A stretch of DNA of 64,000 nt, taken from positions 124,001 through 188,000 of the forward strand of contig NZ_UHIL01000002.1 in assembly GCF_900460535.1 (NCBI RefSeq), given 5' to 3'. The position numbers were made by a program, and so were the translations under genes. Shown piece by piece: positions 46,282-57,459 of this stretch. The first letter of the stretch is position 1, and each line of letters starts with the position of its first letter. The notes under the pieces were generated by a model that was not told the DNA's origin, searched no databases, and saw only the letters and a program-made list of their open reading frames with translations. Origin of the DNA: Vibrio parahaemolyticus. GTDB lineage: Bacteria; Pseudomonadota; Gammaproteobacteria; Enterobacterales; Vibrionaceae.

Positions 46282-46314
46282 AAGCGGAGTTAGGAAACTG
46301 GCTCCGCTTTTTTG
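46282..46314. terminator. bidirectional terminator between small gene and methyltransferase
   Basis: AAGCGGAG (46282-46289) pairs with CTCCGCTT (46302-46309). The stem extends through TTAG/CTGG toward a GAAA loop and is followed by TTTTTT on the plus strand. It overlaps the end of the methyltransferase gene. Confidence 0.8.
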
Positions 46315-46913
46315 ATTATGACAATCGTGAAGTCGTGGTCGGAGTAACCCTCGATTAATTGTGCATCTGGGCATAGCCATCGACAATAGCGCAACACCCC
46401 CACTTTGTTATGCGATTCTAGCATTCTCATGCTCGGCAGCTTTTCTTCATCGAGTAAGTTAAACACACAGCCTATTCGAGCCGCTCGATACATCTTCTCA
46501 ATCATTTCAATCGTATGATTGGCATTGCTCGATTTGTAGTTTAATGAACCTGACGCGAACACATAATCACTTTGAGGAAGAACAAGCTTAGAAAAGTCGC
46601 CACAAATGAAATTAACAGGCGTTTTAAAGGCTCTCTTTCTGGCCTTTGTGATGAACTGCTTCTGCTGATCAATGCCGACATAGCGCGCTGGATATTGATT
46701 CTGGCTCTCAATATATTCAAGCAGATCACCAAAGCCACAGCCAATATCGAGAATACTAACTGCCTCTAAACAAAGGCTACGAGTCAGCGCTTCAAATCGG
46801 CTGATTTGGCTATATTCGTCCTGCCAACCCAGCGTACGCGCTTTATCATTACCAAATTGTTTGTAACGCTTGCGGTGGTAGTTGGCAATCTTCAATCTAT
46901 CGAGCCACTTCAT
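46290..46913 (-). CDS. class I SAM-dependent methyltransferase
   Basis: A 207-residue cytoplasmic protein. SAM-binding motif I is VSILDIGCGFGDLLEYI near residue 60; the acidic residue ending strand 2 is in VGIDQQKQF near 85, and motif II lies in CGDFSKLVLP near 110. The fold fits small-molecule methyltransferases, but there is no substrate clue. It ends inside the bidirectional terminator and starts 39 bp from the Lrp-type gene's stop on the same strand. Confidence 0.82.
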   Translation of the reverse strand: MKWLDRLKIANYHRKRYKQFGNDKARTLGWQDEYSQISRFEALTRSLCLEAVSILDIGCGFGDLLEYIESQNQYPARYVGIDQQKQFITKARKRAFKTPVNFICGDFSKLVLPQSDYVFASGSLNYKSSNANHTIEMIEKMYRAARIGCVFNLLDEEKLPSMRMLESHNKVGVLRYCRWLCPDAQLIEGYSDHDFTIVIIKKAEPVS

Positions 46914-46952
46914 TTATCTCCCCTCTTGCTCACTACAGGCACAATGATCAAA

Positions 46953-47402
46953 TTAAATGGGTAAACAGCCATTTCCTTTTACCTGCCGAATAGCAAGGTG
47001 TGTGTGGATGTCTTTGACGTTTTCTAACCTTTGCAACTTTCTCGTGAAGCTTTCGTATCCGGGAAGATCTTTACTGACCACTTCCAATAAATAATCGTAA
47101 GCGCCAGATACGACGTGACAAGAAATCACCTCATCCATATCGACGATTGCGGTTTCAAACTCATCGATTGACGACGCTTGGTGGTTATTCAAACTCACTT
47201 CAACGAACACCGTCATCGCAATACCTACTGCGCCACGTGAGATCATTGCTCGATATCCGCTGATAACCCCTTCTTGTTCAAGACGTTTTAAGCGCCTCGC
47301 ACATGGTGAAGCAGAGAGCCCTACTTGGTCAGCAAGCTCCGCTGTCGTTAATGTGGCGTCTTTCTGTATGAGATGAAGTAACTGCCTATCAATTTTGTCC
47401 AT
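46953..47402 (-). CDS. Lrp/AsnC-family transcriptional regulator
   Basis: The ATG at 47402 with GGGAG 6 nt upstream gives 149 residues beginning MDKIDRQLLHLIQKDATLT, the family's typical start; six more upstream codons are rejected. A helix-turn-helix lies at about 18-50 (TTAELADQVGLSASPCARRLKRLE, ends quoted), and a RAM effector-binding domain follows with VVSGAYDYLLEVV. It is divergent from a DMT exporter with 134 bp between starts, so it probably controls that gene in response to an amino acid. Confidence 0.9.
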   Translation of the reverse strand: MDKIDRQLLHLIQKDATLTTAELADQVGLSASPCARRLKRLEQEGVISGYRAMISRGAVGIAMTVFVEVSLNNHQASSIDEFETAIVDMDEVISCHVVSGAYDYLLEVVSKDLPGYESFTRKLQRLENVKDIHTHLAIRQVKGNGCLPI

Positions 47403-47536
47403 GCCAACTCCCTTTGCCAAAAATCACTAAATTGAATTAATTGAACGCAGTTTAACACCAATACTGAAACAAAGTACGTCACATTTTGCCAACATGATGC
47501 GTCAGTTTCGTTCAATAATTACAGCGAACTTTACAC

Positions 47537-48478
47537 ATGGACGCGACAACGATGATTTTGGGATACGCTGCAATTTTAGTGACCGTACTGCTTTGGTCTG
47601 GTTTTTTCATTTCGCTCAAAGGTGGGGCAATTTCGGCACTACAACCTGCTGATATTGCTTTGGTGCGCTTTCTCGTTCCTAGCCTAATCTTGTTGCCTTT
47701 TGTAATGAAACATAAAGCCGCCCTAAAAGCCGTTCCCAACAAATACCTTACTGGTATTGTCTTGGGTAGCGGTTTACCTTATTTACTTGTAGCGGGCACT
47801 GCCATGCATTTCGCTCCCGTCGCGCATGGTAGCGCCTTAATACCTGGCACGTTGCCTTTGTTTGTTTCTGCCATTGCAGTCTTGTTCTATCAACAATCGC
47901 TGAGTCATCACCGCATTATTGGTCTTTCCACCGTACTGCTGGGTATTTTTGTGTTTCTGCTATCTAATATCGGGGAGGAATACAACTGGTCTCAACTTCA
48001 AGGGCACGCGATGTTTTTAGTTGGCAGCTTGATGTGGGCGGTTTTTACTATCAGCGCACGCGTAGCTAACCTCAACGCTTATGTATGCGCGGGTTTTGTC
48101 GCCACTGTCTCGTTACTTATGCTTATCATCGCAGTCGGGCTCGGTTGGATAGACAGTTATTTAGCGGTAACGCCTATCTCCAGTTGGCCTTGGGAGGAGC
48201 TGTTTAGCCATGCAATGTTACAAGGTGTCGGCGCTGGGCTTATCGCATCGTTTACGTTTATCTATGCCATAAAAATCATTGGCGCTGAAGCCAGCGCCGC
48301 ATTTGGGTCTCTCACTCCCGTTGTCGCAACGTTGCTTGCCGTTCCAATCTTTGGCGAACAACCGGATTCGCTAACTTGGATCGCGTTAATTCTGGTCACT
48401 TGCGGTAGCGTGGTCGCTAGCCAAATCTTTATGAAGCATGAACTTACTCAAACTTATCGCCCACCACTTCACAGATAG
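47537..48478 (+). CDS. DMT-superfamily transporter, EamA type
   Basis: A 313-residue membrane protein with ten predicted transmembrane segments in two EamA repeats, the second starting near residue 160 (LVGSLMWAVFTISARV). PVVATLLAVPIFGEQ near residue 265 is the conserved end of the second repeat. It probably exports a metabolite or amino acid. Its pairing with an Lrp-type regulator supports this. Substrate unknown. Confidence 0.88.
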   Translation: MDATTMILGYAAILVTVLLWSGFFISLKGGAISALQPADIALVRFLVPSLILLPFVMKHKAALKAVPNKYLTGIVLGSGLPYLLVAGTAMHFAPVAHGSALIPGTLPLFVSAIAVLFYQQSLSHHRIIGLSTVLLGIFVFLLSNIGEEYNWSQLQGHAMFLVGSLMWAVFTISARVANLNAYVCAGFVATVSLLMLIIAVGLGWIDSYLAVTPISSWPWEELFSHAMLQGVGAGLIASFTFIYAIKIIGAEASAAFGSLTPVVATLLAVPIFGEQPDSLTWIALILVTCGSVVASQIFMKHELTQTYRPPLHR

Positions 48479-48573
48479 CGATTAATTGACAAAAACTTTT
48501 ATAAACCACACTTGATGAGTAAAACGGCGTTTTGGTAGCCTCTTTTCAATCAGAAATTGGAACCTCAGATCTT

Positions 48574-49236
48574 ATGCCAGCAACTCATACGAAAGATGTA
48601 CTGCATAAATTCCTCAAACCAGGGATGAAACTCTCGATTAACTTCGAATTTGGACCAAAAGATAAATTCAGCTACTCAACCGTTTATTTAGGAATAAAAG
48701 AAAATTCTTATTTGATCCTCGATATTCCGATGCGATTGCTCGAAGATCAAGTGATGAGAAAACTGCATAACGCCGATGTGATTGTGCGCGGCGTTTCCGA
48801 CACAGAGCTTGGTCACGTGTTGGCTTTTAAATCCAGTGTACTAATGACAGCCGTTCGCCCCTCCCCTCTGCTCTTTATTCGCATACCCGGTACGTTTGCA
48901 ACTAAGCCTGTTAGAGAGCACGAGCGTTACAAGCTACAAATGGACTGTACCATCGATCACAGCGGCAATATTTATGACGGCAGTTTGGTTGACTTTTCAC
49001 TGGCAGGCGTCGGTGTTCAGACCTTTATTGAACCTGAGTTTAAGGTTGGAGACCGAGTTTCGGTGGTATCACCTCTTAGCATTCATATAGGAGAGGAAAA
49101 TCCTTGCTTGATCGCCAATATAAAGAAGCAACCCAAAGGCTGGGTGATAGGCATTCGATTCGAGCAACCCATTACTATGACTGAAGATTTGAAAACCAAG
49201 TTGCTGGAACAGTCCTTTCTGACCAGCAACGTATGA
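48574..49236 (+). CDS. PilZ-domain c-di-GMP-binding protein, YcgR-like flagellar brake family
   Basis: The ATG at 48574 gives 220 residues; an in-frame TTG at 48532 is less likely. An N-terminal YcgR-N-like beta domain (about 10-105) precedes a PilZ domain (about 110-215) with the c-di-GMP-binding RxxxR in REHERYK and the D-S-x-A-G motif DFSLAGVGV. Both required motifs are present, so it should bind c-di-GMP. Vibrio relatives affect motility or biofilm. The gene stands alone. Confidence 0.88.
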   Translation: MPATHTKDVLHKFLKPGMKLSINFEFGPKDKFSYSTVYLGIKENSYLILDIPMRLLEDQVMRKLHNADVIVRGVSDTELGHVLAFKSSVLMTAVRPSPLLFIRIPGTFATKPVREHERYKLQMDCTIDHSGNIYDGSLVDFSLAGVGVQTFIEPEFKVGDRVSVVSPLSIHIGEENPCLIANIKKQPKGWVIGIRFEQPITMTEDLKTKLLEQSFLTSNV

Positions 49237-49261
49237 TTTAGTAAACTGAGGCGCATCAAGG

Positions 49262-50299
49262 CTATGATTGACTAAAGCGCGTTGCGGCAAAGCTGTTGAG
49301 TAACCGATGCACGGCATAAGTAACAAGCAAAGTGACCACGATGGCAAACAGTATGCTGGTGACTCGATACAAAGCACTAAAAATCAGATCACCATCGGGC
49401 GTGAGATACTGTCCGAATAAGATCCCTAAAGTAGTGAGGCCGCCAAAGCCTGCACCTGAACCACTGGATTCTTTCACATGCATGTAACTGAAGATCATCG
49501 CGCCAATCCAAAGTAACGGCACAATAAACAGCAAAGTATCTGACCAATCATACAAAATGAGCTGCCCGACGATACCAAAGGTCACGCCTAGCAATGTGCC
49601 CATCGCCCGTTTACGAGCGTAACCTAAGGCGCCATTCCAATGCATTGGAAACAGGAGCAACAAGGTTGTCGCCTGCGCTGACATGGAATCGTTCAAATCA
49701 AAGATCTGAAACACCAAAAAGGACATGGTTGCAATACTCGCCCCCATAAGAGCCTCATGTCGCATCCGATGGCTTTGTTTGGCTTGTGAAGGCTTTGGCG
49801 GCGGTTGACGAGGTTCCGCATCTGGAATCAAAAATGTCACCAAATACGCCACAATGATGGACAAAACGTTCGCCTGTAAGTTACTAAAAATAAGATCATT
49901 CAGATCCGTTGTCGGGTAACTAGCAAAGTGCAGCATGATACTCAAACTAAGCACACTGTTCGCGCCAAATAGAAACAAACTCCCTTTTGACATACAAGCA
50001 AACTTGTAAAGAAACAAGCCGAACGCAATCAAGGTCATCAACACCGGATGGCTACCAAACAAGCCCCCCAAAATGCCAACCTCTAGCCCACAAACAACAG
50101 CGGAGAAGATTAACTGTCTTGATGCATGCAAGTTCACTACTGGTACCATACCGAGCAAAAGCATGGGTGTTACGGTGAAAAACACACCGTAGTTCCAGCC
50201 AAACAGCTTACACAGTGTAAAGCCGATGGTTGCGCCAGTTGCTATGCGTAGGCATTGTCTGAAATCGTTCTCAGACATGGGGTGGTCCCATAATTTCAT
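49262..50299 (-). CDS. DUF2955-family membrane permease of an efflux pair
   Basis: The ATG at 50299 with GGGAGG closely upstream gives 345 residues; four more upstream codons are unlikely. The protein has two hydrophobic blocks of about five transmembrane helices each, separated by a cytoplasmic linker (PDAEPRQPPPKPSQAKQS), resembling the FUSC/AaeB-like aromatic-acid exporter fold in a shorter form. It follows an HlyD-type adaptor by 12 bp, so the two likely make one export system under the MarR regulator. Substrate unknown. Confidence 0.82.
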   Translation of the reverse strand: MKLWDHPMSENDFRQCLRIATGATIGFTLCKLFGWNYGVFFTVTPMLLLGMVPVVNLHASRQLIFSAVVCGLEVGILGGLFGSHPVLMTLIAFGLFLYKFACMSKGSLFLFGANSVLSLSIMLHFASYPTTDLNDLIFSNLQANVLSIIVAYLVTFLIPDAEPRQPPPKPSQAKQSHRMRHEALMGASIATMSFLVFQIFDLNDSMSAQATTLLLLFPMHWNGALGYARKRAMGTLLGVTFGIVGQLILYDWSDTLLFIVPLLWIGAMIFSYMHVKESSGSGAGFGGLTTLGILFGQYLTPDGDLIFSALYRVTSILFAIVVTLLVTYAVHRLLNSFAATRFSQS

Positions 50300-50311
50300 A
50301 CCACCTCCCAA

Positions 50312-51367
50312 TTAATAGATGTAATGCAAAGTACTCAAAAAACGAATTTGCAGACGAGCCAGCCAACCTGAAATCGTGCTATCAGGCAATAGTTGTACCG
50401 TCGCACGAGCACCCGCCGGGAAAGCTTGTGGCTGTTCGTTGATAGACAGATGCAATCTCAAACGCTGAGCATCCCTCACCCAGCGGTTGGAATCTGTTGG
50501 TGTCGCGAGGCGGCCGTCTGCATCAAATTGCCCCGAGCTTACCCCGGCATCCAAGCTGGTAATGCGGGCTTCAAAAACCTCTCCTGGCAAACTATCAAAG
50601 GCCACCAGTGCTCGACTATCTCGGTTAAAATGACGCAAACTTTTCTCGCGAAAGTCCGCAATAATATCAACTTGATCCGAAACCAGTGCGATAAGTGGCG
50701 TCCCCGCAGCAGCGTAAGCACCTGTCTCTAACTGCAAGTTCGTGATAACACCATCGTGCTCAGCACTCACTTGAGTGTAAGAAAGGTTAAGCTCAGCTTG
50801 TTTTAGCTGGTTCTGAGCAACACGCACGTTGACGTTAGCTTCGCCGAGCTCGCCGCGACTTACTTCTAGCTCTTTCAGGCGGGCTTTTGCTGCTAGCAAA
50901 TTCGCTTTTGCCGCTGTTGCGCTACTCTGCGCATCATCTCGTTGTTGTTGAGACGTACCGTTTCGGCTGAACAATGTATTCAGTCGATTGGCTTCACGGA
51001 TTTTTTGCTCAGCGACGATTTTACTCGCTTCCACATCCGCTTTGGCTGCCGTGATAGAGGCATCCAACTGCTCATTGTTTTGGATCACTTGTTGTAAGTT
51101 TAATTGCGCTTTTTCTACCGCTAACTTGTATGGCTGCGGATCGATTTGGAACAACAAGTCGCCTTTTTGAATTTCTTGGTTATTTGCCACATAAAGATGG
51201 GTGATTTGTCCATTAACACGGGGGGCGACCTTAGTTACCACTCGGGTAGCCATCGCTTGAGGAGTTAACGGCATTGCTAAATCAGCAACAAGAAAATAGG
51301 CAAAGACAAGGACAAACGCGACGCAAGAATATTTGATCCAACGCGCGAACTTTTGGTCTGGAGTCAT
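50312..51367 (-). CDS. HlyD-family periplasmic adaptor
   Basis: A 351-residue protein with an N-terminal transmembrane anchor (about residues 12-32), a split lipoyl domain (APRVNGQITHLYVANNQEIQKGD; ends quoted) and a long coiled-coil region (about 80-190, rich in Ala/Lys/Glu/Gln), then a beta-barrel. This is the EmrA/AaeA layout. It is the first structural gene after marR, 37 bp from the marR stop, and feeds the DUF2955 permease. Confidence 0.9.
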   Translation of the reverse strand: MTPDQKFARWIKYSCVAFVLVFAYFLVADLAMPLTPQAMATRVVTKVAPRVNGQITHLYVANNQEIQKGDLLFQIDPQPYKLAVEKAQLNLQQVIQNNEQLDASITAAKADVEASKIVAEQKIREANRLNTLFSRNGTSQQQRDDAQSSATAAKANLLAAKARLKELEVSRGELGEANVNVRVAQNQLKQAELNLSYTQVSAEHDGVITNLQLETGAYAAAGTPLIALVSDQVDIIADFREKSLRHFNRDSRALVAFDSLPGEVFEARITSLDAGVSSGQFDADGRLATPTDSNRWVRDAQRLRLHLSINEQPQAFPAGARATVQLLPDSTISGWLARLQIRFLSTLHYIY

Positions 51368-51404
51368 AGGCGTTTACTTCTCTTTTTTATTAGGATTTCT
51401 GACT

Positions 51405-51860
51405 TTATTCGCCAAGTGAATCGAGCGCATTGTGAGCAATTTGCTCTAGGACCAAGCCCAATTTCTTTAGCTCTTGGTCATTGATTTCTGAGAGCAGTTT
51501 TCGACGAACCTGCAAGATGCGTTCTTCCATTTGTATCAACAGCTCTTTGCCTTCGTCCGTTAAGCTGACAATTCGTGCTCGCTTGTCATGCTCACAACAA
51601 CGTCGCGTAATGAGCGATTGCTCTTCGAGTAGTTTTAGCGTGCGCATCAACGAGGCAAGCTCAATCTCAAGCGCTTCAGCAAGTTGCTTTTGACTGATGT
51701 TGTCGCCCATTCGATACAGCTTCCAAAGCGCCGTCCAGCGCGGGTAAGTTAGGTTTAGCGGTTCGAGCTCACGGTCGGCAACCATCTTCCATAAACGAGC
51801 GACACGAGACAGTTTTTCGGCAAGGGACAGATCTCTCAAAATGTTGATGTCTTGAATCAT
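51405..51860 (-). CDS. MarR-family transcriptional regulator
   Basis: The ATG at 51860 gives 151 residues; 11 upstream codons from a TTG at 51893 are rejected because they read through the operator. A winged helix-turn-helix fills about 35-110 (ISQKQLAEALEIELASLMRTLKLLEEQSLI, ends quoted; then DKRARIVSLTDEGKEL). A CCEH stretch near residue 92 could be redox or ligand sensitive. It heads the marR-hlyD-DUF2955 operon and is preceded by a strong inverted operator, so autorepression relieved by a toxic substrate is expected. Confidence 0.9.
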   Translation of the reverse strand: MIQDINILRDLSLAEKLSRVARLWKMVADRELEPLNLTYPRWTALWKLYRMGDNISQKQLAEALEIELASLMRTLKLLEEQSLITRRCCEHDKRARIVSLTDEGKELLIQMEERILQVRRKLLSEINDQELKKLGLVLEQIAHNALDSLGE

Positions 51861-51873
51861 AAGATGCACTCTA

Positions 51874-51920
51874 TTACTTAGCGTGCTAAGCAATATAATT
51901 TAGTTAGCACGCTAAGTAAA
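51874..51920 (-). promoter_or_regulatory. marR promoter with duplicated palindromic operator
   Basis: Two 16-bp arms, TTACTTAGCGTGCTAA (51874-51889) and TTAGCACGCTAAGTAA (51904-51919), are exact inverted copies 14 bp apart. Each contains its own smaller palindrome (TTAGC-N2-GCTAA). On the minus strand TTTACT (51920-51915) and TATATT (51897-51892), 17 nt apart, form a sigma-70 promoter inside the arms. Confidence 0.85.
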
Positions 51921-52001
51921 TATTTTTGTGATTTAAATCACAATGAATTTTTGCGCATTTAAAAGGTTGCGAAGAATTAAGATCTTCAGATTGCAGGAAA
52001 G

Positions 52002-52035
52002 AAAAAGCCCAACTCAGAAAAGCTAAGTTGGGCTA
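52002..52035 (-). terminator. terminator of the luxPQ operon
   Basis: On the minus strand AGCCCAACTTAG pairs with CTGAGTTGGGCT (one G-U) and is followed by TTTTTCTTT. Confidence 0.88.
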
Positions 52036-52071
52036 GGTAAACAAAGAAACTACCGTAAATGTGGCAGCAGA

Positions 52072-54647
52072 CTATGTCCGTTCAATCAAGAAGCGCTGCT
52101 TGAAGTCAACAAAAGCCTCGTGGAGTGCATTTTCTTTAATGGGTTTCAGCAAAACATAGTTCGCGCCTGCTTCCATAAATGCATCACTGGTTTCTTGCGC
52201 AGTGTCGGCGGTGCAGGCGTAAATTGGCGTCCCCAATTTCAAGTTTTGACGAATCTCTTTCGTGGTTTCGATGCCACCAAGATGCGGAAGTTGGTTATCC
52301 ATCAAAATCAAATCATAAGAGTGGTCTTTTAAGAACTCCATGGCTTCTAGCCCATCCTTCGCCCAATCAACCTGCATCTTGTATTTGGTACAAAACGCTT
52401 TAAGAATAAAGGCGTTAGTATGGTTATCTTCCACCAGCAACACTTTCAGACTTTCATCAAACAACTCTGCAGGTTTTACACGTTGGCTCGAATCCAACGG
52501 AGCCAGAACTCGCTCACGATCTTTTACTGGCAGCGTAACAACAAATGTAGTTCCCTGCCCTTTTTGACTGCGAACTTGTACATCCCCGTCGAGCATATCG
52601 ACCAAGTTTTTCACGATGGTCAAACCAAGGCCACTGCCACCGTATTCGCGAGTTGTGGTCGCTTCTTCTTGAACAAAAGGTTCGAACATTTCATCCAACT
52701 TGTCGGACTCAATACCGATACCCGTATCGCTGATTTCAACCACTAGCACACTATTGTCTGCGCCATAAAACTGCTCTAACTCGGCATGTAAACGCACGCA
52801 GCCCGATGGCGTGAACTTCACCGCGTTACTGACTAAATTAAACAGAATTTGATTCAGACGAACTTGGTCGGTGAAAATCTCTACATTGCCATCAAGCTGG
52901 TTTTCAATGACAAGTTCAACCCCTTTGTTTTTACAAATAGGGCGATAGATGTTTTCTAGCGTTCGCATGGTATCAGCGAAGGAGAAAGGATGTTTTTGGA
53001 TATTGAACTTGCCTTGTTCAATCTTTGAGAAGTCCAAAATATCATTCAATACAGCAAGTAAGTGCTCACCACTGTGGCGAAGAACATCGATTTGGTTCTT
53101 CTGCTCTTCCGCTTCCACGGAATCTTTGAGTAGCTGCGCAACACCCAAAATACCATTAATTGGTGTGCGAATTTCATGGCTCATTTTAGCCAAGAAGTCA
53201 GCTCGCGCTTGCGCGGACTTTTCGGCTTCTCTGCGTGCTAAGTTACTTTGCTTTTCAGCTTCGATCAGCGTTGTAATATCTTGCCCTTGGACAATGATGC
53301 CGCTGATATCACCATCGACACGAATTGGCGATAAGTTCCAACGAAAGACTTTGTCACCAATCGGCACATTCACTCCCGTCAGTGTCGCGCCCTGCGCTGC
53401 CATTCTTAAATGTGGTACCAGTTTGTCTTTGAATCCTTTAAATACAGGATGCATGGTTTCGATGTCATTTTCGATCACCAGTTCTTTGCGAGCTGCGGGG
53501 TTGATTTGGATCAGCACGCCCGCTTCTGACCACACCATGATTGGCGATAACGCGAAGTTAAACAGGTCTCGAAACGATCGCTTCTGAGCTTCTAATTCTT
53601 CAAACGTGCTTTCTAGGGTCGAACCAATGTGGTCAAACTCTTCAATATCCGACCCACCAAAACGCTCAAAGCCTTTTTCTTCCCGAGCAGAACGCGTGTA
53701 AGACATGAGCGAACCCAGCTCTTCCACAACTCGGTTTTCAATCCACTCTTTGGTCATCAGCGCAATCATAATCATGCCAATAACAGACGCTAACATCGCC
53801 AAAAAATGTTGAATTTGCAGCGTAACAACACTCTGGTTGTCTTGCACGGTAAGTAACTTCAAGTTGGTGATGGCCGCGTTCACTTCAATCGGCGTTTGGA
53901 TGATCAATAACTGGTCTAACTTCTTCTGGGTCTCTTTGCGTTTCAACACATCGAAGATTTTGTATGACTCATCCCCTGCTAGTGAACTTGCTACAGGAAT
54001 GTCGTTCGCCACCAGCACAACATTGTCGACGTTGCCTTCGTTTTTTAACTTCTCCATCAAGGCGAAGTTATTATCCAAGACGACCGCATTGTACGAATAC
54101 CCCATCACTTCGCCCGTTTTCGGCTCTAACACAGGAACACGGCGTAGCAACAAGTGACGAGCCCCCATTGACGTGATTGACGTGACGTAATACCAATTAT
54201 TACTGAACGTGACTTTGCTAGTCAGGCCGTCCAGCATTGAATCGTTGATACCATAAAAATGCGCGTTCCCATCGTCCCAAATAATACCTTGATGGTCGGT
54301 GAGAAAACGAAATTCAGGTGTGTGCGAAGGATCACTCTGATCAATGCTGAGAAAGAAGTAATTTAAGGCTTCTTCATTTCGCTCTGAGTAAAAATCCAAA
54401 ATCACATCACTTTTCGAATTGCTGTCGTGATGGATCTGAATCGCTGCAAAATGACTTTCAAAAATGTTCAGAATCAACGCAGACGTTTGCTGCTTGGTTC
54501 GGTCGACCTCCTGCCAAATGATCTGTTTGGAGAAGTAATAACTCTGAACGAAAATGCCTAAAATGATCGGAGCAAGAACGAGAATAATAATTTTAGTTAT
54601 AAGCGTCGACAGCGAGCGACGCTTTTTTAGCTTTGATGTAATTGTCA

Positions 54648-54648
<1 letters not shown>
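52072..54648 (-). CDS. luxQ: autoinducer-2 sensor kinase/phosphatase LuxQ
   Basis: The ATG at 54648 shares its A with the luxP stop codon (TGATG) and gives 858 residues beginning MTITSKLKKRRSL, as in V. harveyi LuxQ. Transmembrane segments near 18-38 and 280-300 enclose the periplasmic tandem-PAS sensor. A cytoplasmic PAS (about 360-470), HisKA with phospho-His near 490 in KMSHEIRTPING, an ATPase domain (about 600-720), and a receiver with Asp near 782 in LILMDNQLP follow. It phosphorylates LuxU at low AI-2 and dephosphorylates it when LuxP has AI-2 bound. Confidence 0.96.
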
Positions 54649-55745
<1,097 letters not shown>

Positions 55746-56010
55746 TTATTGCTCTTTTAGCTTTTTTTATTGAGCCTACTTCAGCTCTGTTTTTGACCTA
55801 GCCGAGTCATCCTTTACTCTTGTAATCTACCTTCCACTGAGTGTTTGTTTCAATAGTAAATTTGTCTACTTGGAACAGAACATCGGGCCATTATGCGTCA
55901 GAATAGCCATACATGATATACCCAAAGTCCATATGGTATTCTGCTTTTATCTCAAGAAGCTCGGATGTATCGGGCTCGGCCGTATTAGTCGGCTGTATCA
56001 ATAAATATAA
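55746..56010. other. luxP upstream region
   Basis: A 265-bp AT-rich stretch between luxP and a terminator, which should hold the luxP promoter. I see no convincing regulatory box or small gene. Confidence 0.4.
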
Positions 56011-56036
56011 ATAAGCCGCCAATGTTGGCGGCTTAT
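56011..56036 (-). terminator. terminator after the GIY-YIG gene
   Basis: A perfect 12-bp inverted repeat, ATAAGCCGCCAA (56011-56022) with TTGGCGGCTTAT (56025-56036), separated by TG. On the minus strand a T-rich tract follows, about 60 nt after the gene. Confidence 0.75.
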
Positions 56037-56096
56037 AAAAGACAATTGAAATTTAAGAATCCGAAAAACAGGCACTCAAACGGTCACGATGAACCG

Positions 56097-56417
56097 TTAA
56101 CTTTGAGAGCAAGACTCAAACATCACTTGCTGATTGTCATCCACGGCAATCAAAGCTTTGAGTTCAACCAACTGCTCTTTCTTGCTCTTGGTTAGTTGTT
56201 TGATGAAATACTCAGCGCGCATTGCTGTTACTTTTGAGTCGAAGCTAGTCGACCACTCTAAAACAAGAGGCCCTTTACCCTTGAGCGCTTTTGCGCCTTT
56301 GCCAAGTTGGTGCTGTTTAAATCGCCTTTCGATGTCATTGGTAACACCGCAATACAGTGCATTACGGTTATTGCGGATCAGATAAACGCTCCAGTGCTGC
56401 TCAACGCTTTCACTCAT
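56097..56417 (-). CDS. GIY-YIG domain protein, YhbQ-like
   Basis: A 106-residue single-domain protein. The nuclease core is seen as [23 protein letters not shown], where the GIY-YIG motif is VYL and YCG, with the conserved Arg in RRFKQH and the Glu in [13 protein letters not shown]0213/YhbQ-type proteins share this length; some have nuclease activity, but their role is unsettled. Its start overlaps the YceH stop by 4 nt, so the two are co-translated. Confidence 0.87.
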   Translation of the reverse strand: MSESVEQHWSVYLIRNNRNALYCGVTNDIERRFKQHQLGKGAKALKGKGPLVLEWSTSFDSKVTAMRAEYFIKQLTKSKKEQLVELKALIAVDDNQQVMFESCSQS

Positions 56418-57064
56418 GAAAGTAGAGATTCTACCTGCGCTTTCAATGCATCGAGTTCTTCTCTTAACTCGGCAACTTCTTGCTCTAACTGAGCGACACG
56501 TTCTGAGCTTGATGAAGTAGCTGGAACTGCCGCAGCCATTGCTGACACATCGACTTCACCACAGAACAAGTGCATGTAACGAGATTCACGCTTACCAGCT
56601 TCACGAGGTAACTTCACCACAAGCGGACCTTTCTCTTCGCTGGCAAGATGCTCAAGTACAGCTTCTACTTCTTTTACATCGTGGAAAGTGGCAAGGCGGT
56701 TAGTTCGAGTGCGGATCTCGCCTGGCGTTTGCGCTCCGCGCAGTAACATGCAACAGATGATGCCCTTCTCTTGCTCCGACAATTTAAGATCGCCAAACTC
56801 GGTGTTGCAAAAACGATGTTGGTACTTGCTAACACGGCTATTGAAAGCGCTCTCATCGCTGACAAGTCGACGCTCAATCAACGCATCAACAGCATCAAGG
56901 ACGTCAGATTCTGACAATGCCATCACAGGCTCACGGTTGCTTTTTTGGTTACATGCGTTGGTCAACGCGTTCAAACTGAGGGGATATTGGTCGGGGGTGG
57001 TCACTTCTTTTTCAATCAAGCAACCAATTACTCGTGCTTCAATTGCCGTTAGCTCAACTTTCAT
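56414..57064 (-). CDS. YceH/DUF480 family protein
   Basis: The ATG at 57064, with AGGA 8 nt upstream, gives 216 residues beginning [30 protein letters not shown] (first part). A longer frame to 57244 lacks support. The family has two winged-helix-like domains (about 1-85 and 90-170), and LMLRG-type [17 protein letters not shown] lies near 118. The C-terminal 30 residues form a coiled coil of Glu/Leu heptads. Function is unknown, perhaps DNA binding. Confidence 0.88.
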   Translation of the reverse strand: MKVELTAIEARVIGCLIEKEVTTPDQYPLSLNALTNACNQKSNREPVMALSESDVLDAVDALIERRLVSDESAFNSRVSKYQHRFCNTEFGDLKLSEQEKGIICCMLLRGAQTPGEIRTRTNRLATFHDVKEVEAVLEHLASEEKGPLVVKLPREAGKRESRYMHLFCGEVDVSAMAAAVPATSSSSERVAQLEQEVAELREELDALKAQVESLLS

Positions 57065-57240
57065 AATGCATTTCCTTATTATTTTTGCATTTGAATTTAT
57101 ACCTAAACTGCATCTAAGTCTTTTGTGTCTACTTTGCACCGTCGATTCAAAACGCTGCACGACTTGAAGCTGTTTAGGTATAGGTGTCAGGCTAAAGCAT
57201 AGCGCAAAGACCTGGCACCCATCGCGAATCGGGGTCGGTC

Positions 57241-57459
57241 TCAATGCTCCGAGAGAATCGGCACTTTTCTCATATTGCCGTCTTCATCAATCATCATGAT
57301 TTTCGAACGATTCAGTTCGACTTCCGTGATTTCAAGTTGGCTTCTCTCTTCAATGTACGCCGCTTTTAACTTTTCAGCCAAAGAGCTGGTGACTTTCTCA
57401 TTCTCTTGACTGTCGGCTTGCTCCGCAGTGTTACCAGAGTCCATATCAAGTTTCATCAT
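57241..57459 (-). CDS. 72-residue protein, unknown function
   Basis: A small acidic, soluble protein upstream of yceH on the same strand, separated by 176 bp. The first half is Ser/Glu/Gln-rich and probably disordered; the second half ([21 protein letters not shown]) could form a beta-strand pair. There is no clear Shine-Dalgarno sequence and two adjacent ATGs. I do not recognise the family, so the call is moderate. Confidence 0.5.
   Translation of the reverse strand: MMKLDMDSGNTAEQADSQENEKVTSSLAEKLKAAYIEERSQLEITEVELNRSKIMMIDEDGNMRKVPILSEH

Noticed and set aside
55995..56015. LuxR-box-like half-site (TTATTGATA on the minus strand) upstream of luxP
   Set aside because: Only half of the palindrome matches, it sits in AT-rich sequence and partly overlaps a terminator, so chance is likely.
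57065..57244. N-terminal extension of YceH by 60 residues
   Set aside because: The extension lacks family resemblance; the ATG at 57064 has AGGA at proper spacing.
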